Positions 1 through 11,800 of a DNA stretch of 64,000 nt are shown piece by piece (the stretch's first letter is position 1; the number at the start of each line of letters is the position of its first letter). Origin of the DNA: Lasioglossum baleicum (lineage: Eukaryota; Arthropoda; Insecta; Hymenoptera; Halictidae); contig NC_134929.1 of NCBI RefSeq assembly GCF_051020765.1, positions 20,598,135 through 20,662,134 of the forward strand, written 5' to 3'. A model generated the notes under the pieces. It was not told the origin of the DNA and searched no databases. It saw only the letters and a program-made list of their open reading frames with translations. The translations under genes were made by a program, and so were the position numbers.

Positions 1-2376
1 TTAAATCGTGGACGTCTTTACGCGGAATGAAATCTTGGGCGGGGTTTGGAATCGCAAACGATGTATCGAAATTCTAATCTTTAACTCATTATCTACTGTA
101 CGTTGTTGGAAAGAAGACTAGCGAAACGGCACAGAGGCAAGGCTACTCTCTATCACCACCGATTCGATTAGTATGGGCGACTGTTTGGCGTGCCCTTCTG
201 ACCAATACGAGCAGCATTCCTTTCACTCGTCTTCTTTCTAGCAACTAGCAACTCTTTCCTTCTCTAAGACATGCTAATTCAATGGGGGGTGGGGTAACAT
301 GACCGGGGTTCTATAGGGGTTCAATCTACAGGGCTAATAAGATTAACTTTGATGTGAAAACAAATCGATGGGAAAGGTGAAATTAAAAATTGGTGGTTAG
401 GGAGGACCGATCGAGTTCGGAGAACTAGGAGAAGACAAAGATCAAGGTGAAGGGAGTACTCTTCGTCCACAAGAAGATGGCAGAAGATTTGACAGTGGGG
501 GAACAGGGGATCTCCAAGATCCCACTCTCAACATTAGAACTATAGAGCCGTATCGAGTCACGAACAATTCGTGAATAAATTCGTATGGACATGAGAAAAT
601 GCTGAAATCTGTTAGGAAACATTATTCACCTAGTTAATACACTCCTCAAAAGAATTAAGGGAAATTGCTACTAGTTTACACGATCCTAACTCCAGCCCAA
701 ATTGCTGTATCGATATTGTTAAACAATGGTTTGAAAGCGTGAAACCTCTAGTTTCGGATGCCCTGTATCAAATTGTTGCCATGTTGGTTTTTTACAAAGT
801 TATAGCGAGATAAAGACAACATTGACGGTTAACAAAAGTTTTGTGCAACTTTGTAACATCACGCGGGGAGAAACAAATTTTTTTTAAAAATCGCGATAAT
901 ATCATTTGGAAGGGCTATCTTTCCTGTGTAAAATGTGTGGTTGTTGATTATTGTGCGATTTTTTTTATTCGAGTTATTCGACATTGAAGTAAATATTGGC
1001 TTTCTAACTTTAACTGGCTCCAGAAAGCGAAAAATTATCGTAGAATCTTGTGCAAAAAAGCAATAGAAAGAGCGTTTCTTTCTCTTCAAGGCACTTCGTT
1101 TGTTTTTTCAGTTTCATTAACATTTCGATATACCAGGTGTTTCTGAAAGATATGCTTAAAATATGCACAATTTCCATGATTCCTTTAACTTGCTATATCT
1201 CGGCAAGAAATGATCGCAATACCATGATCCGAAATTCAGATTGAAGCAGAGATTCTGCCGATTCGATTCAGCACCCCATGAACTCGCTGCGACAATTCTT
1301 TACCTATGGCAGTTTTGTTTGAAGTTAGTGATTCGCAGAAATTACCGCGTCACGTACAGCGGCTGCATGACGTCTCTGAATTCTGAATAAACTACCGCCG
1401 GCGTTAGTATTACCCAAGACATACCGCGTGGAGGCTGCTCGGCCGAATTTATGCCTCTTTTGTGTATGTGTGCATGTGTGTGTGACACTGACTACTTAAT
1501 TAACAATCTTAATAACGTGTGTTACCACCTCGTTTATGAATAACACACACGCCTTTCGTGTGTAAACTAGTAGCATATTTTCGGGTTCGCAGAGGTGATT
1601 CCTTAAGGATGTTCTGGAGGTACAATGGGAGACAGAAGTACAAGAAATTCGAAATCCATCAATATATTGGCAATGAAAGCCATTCATGAGTATATTTTGC
1701 ATTAAACTTTTGCGAATACGGTACCCTCTGTGGTCTACACTTGTCGCGTTTCCATGCTAGTGAGATACAACACGATAAATTTGACGTTTTGTAACAGTTT
1801 ATAATTTTTTTGCTCTGTAACTGTTTAGTGGATCCTAATAAATGTTTAACATAATTAATTACATAATTTTTACTACATATAAAAAAACTGGAGTTTCTAG
1901 TTGCGTTTTTTCAAGGTTTAAATAGGGTTTGAAATGGAATTTTATGAATTCTCCATAAGAAGACGTGTTAAAATGTGCAAACTTTAAGTTGCTATAAGTC
2001 TTAAACGGTGCAGTGAATCGAACCCAAACTTTGGTAATTGCATTAATTTAGTAAGAATTGTATCTTGTCAAATTTTCAAAAATTTTGTCGCGTTTTTATG
2101 TACCTCCAGAACATCCTTAATCTTTCGAGGAGTGTATTTTTTAATAAGATTTGTACAAAAATCAGCAAGTGATTCCAAACTTTTAGCCGGTAGCGTAAAT
2201 ACATCGATCTCGTTTAGGGCTCGATAGTTCTAGCGTCAACGTCATCCGAGTGGGGATTGTAGGTTCTGGAGGGACAGCGAGACATCAGTGGGGATATCAG
2301 ACAGTGGGTCATAGATACCTACGAGATTCTCTGTGTCGTCTTCTCGTGGACGCATGATAGATTGACAGGGCCTCAC
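1..2376. other. intron or 3' flank of cac; holds one TIR element
   Basis: Below the donor at 2376/2375 I see no convincing coding exon. Most of the stretch (638-2136) is a repeat listed separately. The remainder is AT-rich and unremarkable. The terminal cac exon may be further down, outside the window. Confidence 0.6.
638..2136. mobile_element. TIR element with TACACTCCTC ends, copy 1
   Basis: The ends are inverted repeats: TACACTCCTCAAAAGAATTA at the left and a matching GAGGAGTGTA at the right. A copy of the same family, in the opposite orientation, lies at 55934-57214, and the two share several hundred bases by eye (for example 640-1260 against the complement of 56460-57210). No transposase can be read. 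Near 1560-1625 there is a second copy of the subterminal sequence, and GGATGTTCTGGAGGTA at 1610-1625 is repeated inverted at 2101-2116, so the element is internally rearranged. It is probably a non-autonomous DNA transposon. Confidence 0.7.
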
Positions 2377-2890
2377 CTGGGTGTCCTCTGCTTAGCCTGC
2401 GGCTGCGGCTTGTACCCGTTGGGCACCGGGCTGGGCAGTAGTCGGCCCCCGCGCCCAATCGCGACGGCCTGTTCGAAGCTGAGCGGACAATGGCTCGGTT
2501 GCATGCCTGGCACGAAACCAGGTGGCGCTGGATGCATGCCTGGCGGCAAGGGCACGTGGGGCCCACTCATCAGATGGGGCCCGTGGGTCGGAGACGCGTT
2601 CAGCTTCGGGAAGTTGATGTTCGCCGGTTTGAGCTGCAGGGTCGGAGGTTTGTTTGGCGTCGGTGGCAGTCGACGACGAGGTTCCCTCCTGGTCGCTAGC
2701 ACCGGATGACTGTGCTGATGGGGATGATGCCGATGATAATGCTGGTGCGGGTGGGCGGGCTGCCGGCCGCCAATGGGGCTGGGACTTCTCGAACGCTGCT
2801 CCAAACTGGTCGTCCCGTAATGTCGACCGTGCTCGATTTGGCGAATGGGACTGGGCGTCCTGGCAGGACTCGTCGTCGCGCTCCACGGAC
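2377..2890 (-). CDS. cac: cac exon: distal C-terminal tail, Pro/Arg/His rich
   Basis: The acceptor is TCAG at 2894-2891 and the donor CCCAG|GTGAGG at 2377/2376. The frame gives a tail beginning PWSATTSPARTPSPIRQIE, with RSRSPSPIGGRQP in the middle, then a His/Pro stretch, RRLPPTPNKPPTLQLKP, NFPKLNASPTH, and PLSFEQAVAIGRGGRLLPS near the end. PLPPGMHP and RRLPPTP are proline-rich, as expected for SH3 binding (RIM-BP and similar partners bind such sites in CaV2 tails; that link is family knowledge). The two first bases complete the codon left open by the exon at 5691. Reading through the donor meets TGA at once. The conserved cac-like tail makes the exon secure; its exact 5' end is slightly less so. 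Confidence 0.9.
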
Positions 2891-5800
2891 CTGACGAAAC
2901 ACGTCGTTATTGTTTCTGGATAATGGAAGACCTTCTGTCCACGATGCGTCGCGTCAGAGAAGCGCACCTTTCACCTATGCCCCGTTAAAAGTGTACAGGG
3001 TGTCACGGACACCATAGCGCGATTCTACCAGAGGTGGGCATCACTTGGCGAAACACAAATATTTCAAATACCATTTAATATTTTCGATTTTATTTTGCTT
3101 AAAGAAAATAGTATTTTAAATAAGATATACAATTTCGAAAATAAAATATTTCTATTTTGACAATCTGAACCTCAAAATAAAATATTTCTATCTCAACAAT
3201 TTGATCCACAAAATAAAATATTTCTATTTTAACAACCAGAAACACGAAATAAAATATTTTACTTTTTGCATTGTTATAATACTCTGGGAAACCGCATAAA
3301 CATACAATCTATCTTATCGTTAAGAAACGATTTACACTCACAAATGTTTGAATTTGAATAATTATTTTCAGCAATAATATTTAACATTGAAATTGAAAAT
3401 AAAGACAAAATATAAATATTTTCAATATTCTTCAAATAAAATACTATTTTCAAAAAAATTACTGCATCAAATAAAAATTATTTTTTCAAAAATTACTGCA
3501 TCGAATAAAATATTATATTTTCAAAGTTATACACATTCTTTAAAAAATAAATAGGATTATTTACTATTTACAATTTAAAATACTATTTTCCCCAGCTCTG
3601 GATTCTACACCCCCGATTTAGTCGAAAATGACATAACCTCCCACAAAATTGATCTTGAACGTGAAATACAAGGTAAAAAAAACCAATTTCTTTTAATCGT
3701 GTTTTACTGGTCATGAGGACCAACTTTGTGAGAGGAACTCAACCGTTGTTTTCAAAAATGATGTTGAAGTTCATATAATATTTTGAAACACCTCTCTGTT
3801 TATAATATTCTTCCATTTCATAGTTTATAGCAATGAGCTAAATTATATGATATAATTATATAAATTTGTGACACCCTGTACAGGAAGCAGAGACGCGTTT
3901 GCGACGACAGCAATATTGACGTCTCTTATCAATTGGCTGCAGCACTTCGACGTGTAAACTTCTCTGCGGTGACTTATCGTTGGACAGACGGCCTAAGTTG
4001 CCTCGTGCGTTCCCTATTCAGCTTCTAGCCTAAACTCTCAGACCTACGGGTAGACGCTATCTGCGATACGAAAGGGGATGCCGAGCGCCATTCGACGGGA
4101 ATACGAGGAAGAGGGTCGAGATATCGCTAGCTATCGTGTTGAACGTCTTCGGTATCTACGACTAGCTATACCCTTGTAGATCAGAGCACCAAAAGATAAG
4201 AGCACCTAAAGCGGGGCTTGAAAACTGTCTGTGGTATCGACTACGGTTCTTGAAACGGTTCTGGAGAACCTTTGCCATGTTTCTCTAATTTTACTGTTCG
4301 AGATCCGACATTTCGTATGCAACAACCTTGCAGACCCAGTGTTTTCGGAACCGTTTCAAGCCTAAAATTTCGAGACAGTCGGTCGAGTAGACCGTTCAGG
4401 TGATAGGTGCAGTTCTTGTGCATTTTACGGGTTCAATGTTCATGCTGGGACGGTTCTAATCGTTGCTGGTCGATCCGACCAATCGGCGCACCAACGAGCC
4501 ACATGCCACTTTTCTAAGGGGATCTCTTTCGAATAATGATTTCTCTTTCTATTCCGAATTTCGCGGTTGTGTTGCAGGGATCGTGCTCGTTCTACAACTG
4601 TTGCCATGTCCTTTGCTACTCTATAATCCTCTATTCTACAGGTCCTGGGATAGAAATTGAGAGAGAGAGAGAGAAACAGAAACAGATGCATTCTCCTACG
4701 TGTGTAGGTGTGCCGAGTGTGCTGGTGCGCTGTCGGAAGCCTGTGTGTGCGAGTATCTAATCCCGTGCACGGTGGGCGTTCGTGTGAATAGATACAGAAA
4801 GATTCGAGAAACAAAAAAATCAGAACAAGCGTCGTTCGACTAACTGCGAGCCTCGTCTTTCGTTAGCGTTTTAACGGGTGTGTGGGTGTCGCGTGGAGCA
4901 GACAACAATCTATTCCGTGTCGTTATGTGACTCTGTGAAGTTTGTTTTTGTGTGTGTGTGTGTTGGTTGACGTGTAAAAAGAATAGAAGAGATAGATAGA
5001 GAGATAGAGATAGAGATAGAGAGAGAGAGAGAGAGAGAAAGAGAAAGATTGAAAGCCAAACGATCGTAGTCGAAGTACGTGAGTAATAAGAAAATTGCTT
5101 CGGAACAGGGAATTCAAACGGAGTTGCCAAAGAAATTACCATCGTCGTAATAGTCGCAGTGGTCGTAATAGTCTTTGTAGGCGCATAACAGAACAAAACG
5201 AAGAAACGTATTACATCGAGTGACACAGAGCCTCTGCCTCTTGCGAGTTACACCATTTATAGCGGCATTCGTATTTCAAACGAGCCGCGAGCCTGTGAAT
5301 CTCCTTTGTTTTTCTATCTGTGAGAGGTTCGATCGAAACTCTGACAGTAAATTATGGTTACCTGTTCTATTCATTGATTTTCGGCGCTGAAACTCGAAGG
5401 TCGACAGAAAATCGCTCCAAATGAACGTTCTTTCGAAGAAGGAACTAGTCTCTCAATCCTTTAAAAAATTCTATAACGAAAGAACCACACAGATTACAAT
5501 TTATAAACAATTCCAAAGGCAAGACTGAGACGCCTAGACATTGTTCATGAAACAACGAGAATCTAGAGACTGTTTGATCGATCAGCGATCGATTCTGTCG
5601 CTGAAAGGAGATTCTCGGCTCGGACCCGCTCGTGAAAGAACTCGTATCGTTGCACCGCGTTCCCGTTCACTTATCATTTCTGTCTTGTACCTCGCCTCCA
5701 GGGCCGGTGGTTGTAATGTGACTGTGGATGATGGGTGTGCCGTTGAAGCTCGACCACGTTGCTGACCGTGTCGCTGAACCCCGGTCCATCGTGGCGATAG

Positions 5801-8800
5801 TAAGCGTGATGATCGTTCCTCGTTCGACGCGGCGACTGCGACCCGGGCATCACCGGCGAGTGCCTTCTACGGAAAGAAATGAATAGACTCCAATGAAGAG
5901 ATTCAATGAATAGACTCAATGAATAAACTCAATAAATAGACTCAATGAATATACTGAACGATGTAGATTCAATGAGTAGGTTCAATTAATAGATTCAATG
6001 ACTACATTCAATGAGTAAAGTTAATGAGTAGATTCATTGAGTAAAGCCAATGAGTAGATTCAATTAATAGATGCGATCATTAGATTCAATGAGTAAAGCC
6101 AATGAGTAGATTCATTGAGTGAAGTCAATGAGTAGATTCATTGAATAGATTCGATGATTAGATTCAATGAGTAAAGTCAATGATTAGATTCAATTAATAG
6201 ATTCAATTAATAGATTGAATGATTAGATTCAATGAGTAAAGTCAATGAGTTGACTCATCGAGTAAAGTCAATGAGTAGATTCGATGATTAGATTCATTGA
6301 CTTTACTCAATGAATAGATTCATTGAGTAAAGTCAATGAGTAGATTCAATTAATAGATTCGATGATTAGATTCAATGCGTAAAGTCAATGAGTAGATTCA
6401 ATTAATAGATTCGATGAGTAAAATCAATGAGTAGATTTATTGAGTGAAACCAATGAGAAGATTCATTGCGAGAAACCAATGAGTAGATTCATCGAGTAAA
6501 AACAATGGGTAGATTCAATGAGTAATGCCAATGAGTAGATTCAATTAATAGATTCGATGATTAGATTCAATGAGTAAAGTCAATAAGTAGATTCATTGAG
6601 TAAAACCAATGAGTAGATTCAATTAATAGATTCAATGGTTAGATTCAATTAATAGATTGAATGATTAGATTCAATGAGTAAAGTCAATGAGTTGACTCAT
6701 CTTGTAAAGTCAATGAGTAGATTCGATGATTAGATTCATTGACTTTACTCAATGAATAGATTCATTGAGTAAAGTCAATGAGTAGATTCAACGAATAGAT
6801 TCAACGAATAGATTCAACGAATAGATTCAACGACTAGATTCAACGAATAGATTCAACGTATAGATTCAACGAAAAGATTCAACAAATAAGCGTGTATCTT
6901 TGGCCAGGATTTCAGGATTTCCGGGTGTATGTACCGTACCTTAAACTGGGTGAACGCGACGGATGTCTAGCTGGATGGGCAGGCGGATGAAGTCTCTCTG
7001 CTGCGTGTGTGAGACTCTCGAGACTACCGGCTCGCGAGTCGCTAACCACGACGTCCTGAAGCTCCATCTAAACGAACAGACTCGTCGATTAGGGAACACC
7101 GTACCAAACGAGCAAAACTTTGGTCGAGGAGATTTAAAAGGATAAGTCGGGGTGTTCAAGAGCCGGTTCTTTGCCTTCGGTACTAACGATTTCCGCCTCG
7201 CGCGCACGAATCATCTTTCTCGACTCGAGACGCCTTTTGCCTCCGGGAGCGACCTACCCCTGCGTCCAAGGTCCCTCCATCTGTGTCCTTGAACCGTTCT
7301 TCGTCTACATTCTAGCCAGAAAATTGGCATTGGATCCACTGATTGCAAGCTTTAGGACAGTTGGAGACAGTTTCGGACAATACGGGACAGCTTCTGAGTG
7401 GTCTTCATCATTGGAATTTTAGGGATTAGGGTTGTTCGTCTACATTCCAGCCGTAAAATCGGCATTGGAGACAGTTTAAGACAATTCGGGACAGCTTCTG
7501 AGTGGTCTTCATCATTCACAATTGGAATTTTAGGGATTAGGGTTGTTCGTCTACATTCCAGCCGTAAAATCGGCATTGGAGCCTCTGATCGCAAGCCTTG
7601 GGACAGTTGGAGACATTTTCGGAAAATTCGGGACAGCTTTTCTGAGTGGTCTTCATAATAGGGATAATTTTTAGGAATTAAAGTAGAAGAGGAGATCAGC
7701 GCGTGGATCTTTAAGGGCACCTGTTTATCGAGAGCGTGGAGCACTGAGGGTGACCTCGACGAAGGGGTTGGCCGCAGCATCGTGCTAAGTTGGCATTCGT
7801 TTGCTCGACGAGCGACAGTACACGTATAATCGCGTGGCAAGAAATGGGAAGAACAATCAGCGAAACTGGAGCAGAGTATAGACGGTATACAAGCACATGT
7901 GCGCGCGTGTTCAGAACAGGCATGCAGTTCAAAAAGAGTCTCTTCTCGGGCATGCACATGCACTCCACCGAGTAGTCTCGTTGTTTCGGGTTCTTTTTTT
8001 TTTTATCTGGGGTTCGATTCTCTTCGAGGGATCGAAAAGAAGACAGACAGAGAGGTTAGTGATAGGTAGATAGACAGATAGATAGGCGGATGGTGCGGAG
8101 TCTTCGTTCAGGGTTCCGGGTTTGTCGCTACCTTTCCAGTTCGGAGACTCGGTTTTTTTTCCAGAGGTGGTTTTACGAGATTTACTTACCGGGATTATGC
8201 GGACATACATAATGGAATTTACGACAAACAACGAGAGACACGGAGAACGAGGCACTCGCGGACTGTGAGTGCGGGCGTGAGTGCGCGAATGCTTCGTTGC
8301 TCTCGAGAACAATTCTCAAGGCTGTGAAAGCAGCTAGGGACAAGGGTGGGGTTACTCTAGTATTAGTATATATAGAAAATATATATATATATGTATATAT
8401 AGAATATATGTACCGACGTCGAATATACTAAACGGTTAGAGATTCTCGTATGGAGGTCATGAGGTGGTGACAGGTGGTGGTTTAGGTTGTTCATCTAGGT
8501 GGCTCGCTAGACAAGATCGGTTCTAGATTCTCTTGTATTTACAGATACACACGCTAACGACGACCAAGATCGACTCGACGCACTCGTATTCTTGGATAGT
8601 CTATACTTTATCGTGTCACTCCACGAAATTCAGAAACTGTCACTCATCTCGAAGGGTGAAGTCTCTACTTTCACGCCCTTTAGTTCAAACTGCAAACCCT
8701 TCTGTATTATGAAACGGAGCGAGAAGTTGATCTTCTTCATTTAGCATTTGACGAATGAGAAATCACTCCATCCGTACCATTTTTATTTACCGCGTTCTCA

Positions 8801-11800
8801 GTGGGAACTGATAAACGGAAGTCTCCCCTTTACTACGATGACTTGAACGTTGATTTGCGATTGTACTTCAAAGGGTTACTTCTTCATCGTTCAGAACTTA
8901 GAGGAACAAGGAAATTTATATTTACTGTATTGTCTATACAACAACAATATATTTAGTAAGAGCCTGACTCGATGTTACAATCCAAGGCGTTCAAAGAAGA
9001 AAGAAATTTCTCTTCGGCTCCTGTTTCTTGAAACAAGTGAAGGAAATTCTTGTTTCGCAGAGAGACCCGCAGTCTGATCGCAACGAAAGATCATTCGCTG
9101 GACGAATTCTGAGTTATTGTTGTTTGAAATTTTTTAAATATTCCGTGTAGCAAGAGTTTTCATAAAAAAACGCCGAGTCGACCTCGATCCTAATCTATCA
9201 CGCTGGATCCCGGTGTCCAATTGTCCCGATCGATCGGCCGCGGGAACGTAGTCGTGTCTCTAATTGTCTCGCGAGTCCGGATCTATAGATCTAAGTCTAC
9301 CCTAAATGATCTAGTTTTGTCGTGTGAGCAGCGAACAGAACAGTAGCAGCCGATCGAGAAACGCACAACTGTGTGTATGTGTGGCTACGCGTATGTATGT
9401 ATGTCTGTGAAGAACGCAAAGCTCCGTACTACCGAGGAGTGTTCCAAAAAAAGCTAATTAGAAGATCTAATTTGCGTAGTCTCGCCGAGCTAAGAGAAAG
9501 ATGGCTTCCGTTCCGCGACGCATCCAACTCCGATCTAATCGGCCGCGACGATCGATCTAAAATCTAAGAGAAGCTTGCCGATCCGCGAAGATCTACCGAC
9601 TCTACAGACACGCGCGGTCTACGATTCGCGAAGCTCGATCGCTCGGATTGTTGTACAGGATCTTTCATAGATCGTGGAACGATTCTCCGAGAGGATACTG
9701 CGAACTGAACCGAAAGGGACGAATTTGCAAAATTACTTCAAGGCCAGGCGAGTTGAACATTGTCACAGGCTTCAAACAATGAAGTAAACAGCAGAATAAA
9801 TTTTTACCTCATCGGTTCGGTACGCAGGATTGCTCGTGACTGTGGATTTTATGCATTTTGGTAAGAATAAGTAGTTGAGATTAAAGAATGAAATTAAAAT
9901 CCTGCGATACAGATCTTTATTCTGCGTGAAGATCCACAGTTCACTTACGACTAGCGGATTTTATGCATTTACGAGAAGAGCGAATAGAAGGAATGTGAAA
10001 CAGTAGTATCATAGATTATTAAAAAATTTCTATTTGACTCCTGTGTCTTGCAATCGACGGAGACAATTTCTATTTTGCATAAAGATCCGCGGTCGATTCA
10101 TGACGAATTGTGCCAGCCGTTATGGAACACCCTATACATCGACGTCTAAACGTGACCGATCGCGTGGGGTTCGATTAGAGCTATCGATATCTCGCGAGAG
10201 GGTTGTTAATTGAATTGAATCGAGCCAAGAGACCTTCTGGTAACGGATCGAGGAGCGAGGTGCGTAGGTTTTCTGGTGTTGATAATACGAGGGTGGTCGG
10301 TGAGCATGATGATGATGGTGAACGTGATGGTGATGGTGGTGGTGGTGGTGATGGTCATAGTATAGATCTTTGTCGGTATCGTAGTATTGGTCGTGATGGT
10401 GATGGTGGTAGTAGTAGTTTTGATCCTGCTGGGAGGGCACCTCAGCCAGCAATGGCTCTAGCTCGGGGGCGCGATCCTCGTCATTAACTACGGGTACAAC
10501 CCCAGACCCACCCCCTCCCTGGCTACTCTCTCCGCTGCTGCCTAGTATATCGTACTGGTGGGACATCTTCCAGTTCACCTTTTTATTTCTGAAATCAGAA
10601 CGCAGGCCAGATTAGCTCGATCGCCACGTTTCGATCCAATCTTCTTGACGCCTAGACCCGGTTCCGTCGCGAAATTTTCAACGATACACGCTCGTCCCTC
10701 CCTTATCACACGCAAATTCTTTTCTTATGGGAAAATTCCGCAAACCGGTAACCATATTACATTTGATTTAAAACATAATTCAAAGTTGTTTGATCACACG
10801 CAAATACTTTTTTTATGGGAAAATTCCGCAAACCGGTAACCATATTACATTTGATTTTAAAAAAAATTCAAAGTTCTTTAATCACTAAAAAAATTAATTG
10901 AACTCCCTCTAATTTCCAATACGCTACTTGAAAAAATTGCGAAAAACCGGTGACCATATTACATTCGACTTAAAACAAAATTCAGAGGTCTGTAATCACT
11001 AAAAAATTTATTTAAACTCCCTCTAATTTTTCTCATACACTACCTCACAGTCAATTTTGAACAAAATCCATGGAGCAGATTTTCCGGTATCATTACTATG
11101 TTAAAACAAAATTGAAAGGGTTGTAATCGATAAATTAATTGTAAATCAGCAAACTGATTACTTAAACTCCACCTAATTTCTCAAACACTACTTCACAATC
11201 AATTTTGAACAAAATCCACGGAGCAGATTTTCCGGAATCCCCACGTGACTCGAGAACCACGTGGCCGAGAAGCACGTGGTCGTTGGGCAAAATACACGCG
11301 TGGAGGGACGAGCTATTTTGAAAATGACGAGATACCTGTGCTCGGCGGCTGCATGGACCCCGAGGGTCCCATCGTCTTCCTCTCGGAGCTCCTTGCGTTG
11401 GTCTAGCTTCCTATCGGGCGTCGGCCGTACCACCGGCTCGAGGCTGTTCGCCCTACTTCCGGTCCCGTGACTATTTCCGGTGTGATTCACCGCCGTCACG
11501 TCCAGTATGCAGTTGAGGAAGGCCGATTGCTAAAGTCGAACGTGTGAAACCACACCGGCTATCAGAGCTGATCGACAGTGGTCGGTCGTTTTTATGTTGT
11601 TGTTTTTTTTATTTTTTGAGATTATTGTTTTGTTTTTCGATAGTTTCGCTACTTGGTATTGGTTCTCCGTATCCGGTCGATCGACGACGTTCCGACGATC
11701 GCTCGATCCACGAACCAATCCATGATTTATTCGGCACAACGGGGCTATTGTACAGGCACATACAGGCTTTCCTCGTCTTTCACCTTTTATTTCCTTTCGT

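Larger units (their letters stand above)
2891..5690. other. cac intron; holds one AT-rich TIR element and GA microsatellites
   Basis: No exon was recognised. The left part is the repeat at 2994-3880. GA/GATA tracts lie at 4660-4676 and 4988-5047. The rest shows nothing I can name. Confidence 0.7.
7001..10131. other. cac intronic region; minisatellite and one candidate exon
   Basis: It holds the tandem repeats at 7310-7650 and a weak candidate exon at 8190-8321. There is an AT microsatellite near 8370-8410 and little else. No second gene was seen. Confidence 0.6.

Noticed and set aside
2362..2967. Long overlapping open frames on both strands at the distal tail exon
   Set aside because: They are GC-rich shadows of the real cac frame that encodes RRLPPTPNKPPTLQLKP.
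4840..5226. Ser/Leu-rich frame with signal-like hydrophobic stretch
   Set aside because: It is the translation of a GA/GATA microsatellite on the opposite strand.
5881..6898. CRISPR-like regular repeats
   Set aside because: Units are adjacent, degenerate and lack unique spacers; the context is a eukaryotic intron.
7352..7963. 203-codon open frame on the - strand
   Set aside because: It is largely the translation of the ~115-140-base tandem repeat and repeats the same peptide blocks.
10203..10487. Gly/Asp-rich open frame on the + strand
   Set aside because: It is the antisense of the poly-His cac exon and owes its openness to the CAY repeat.
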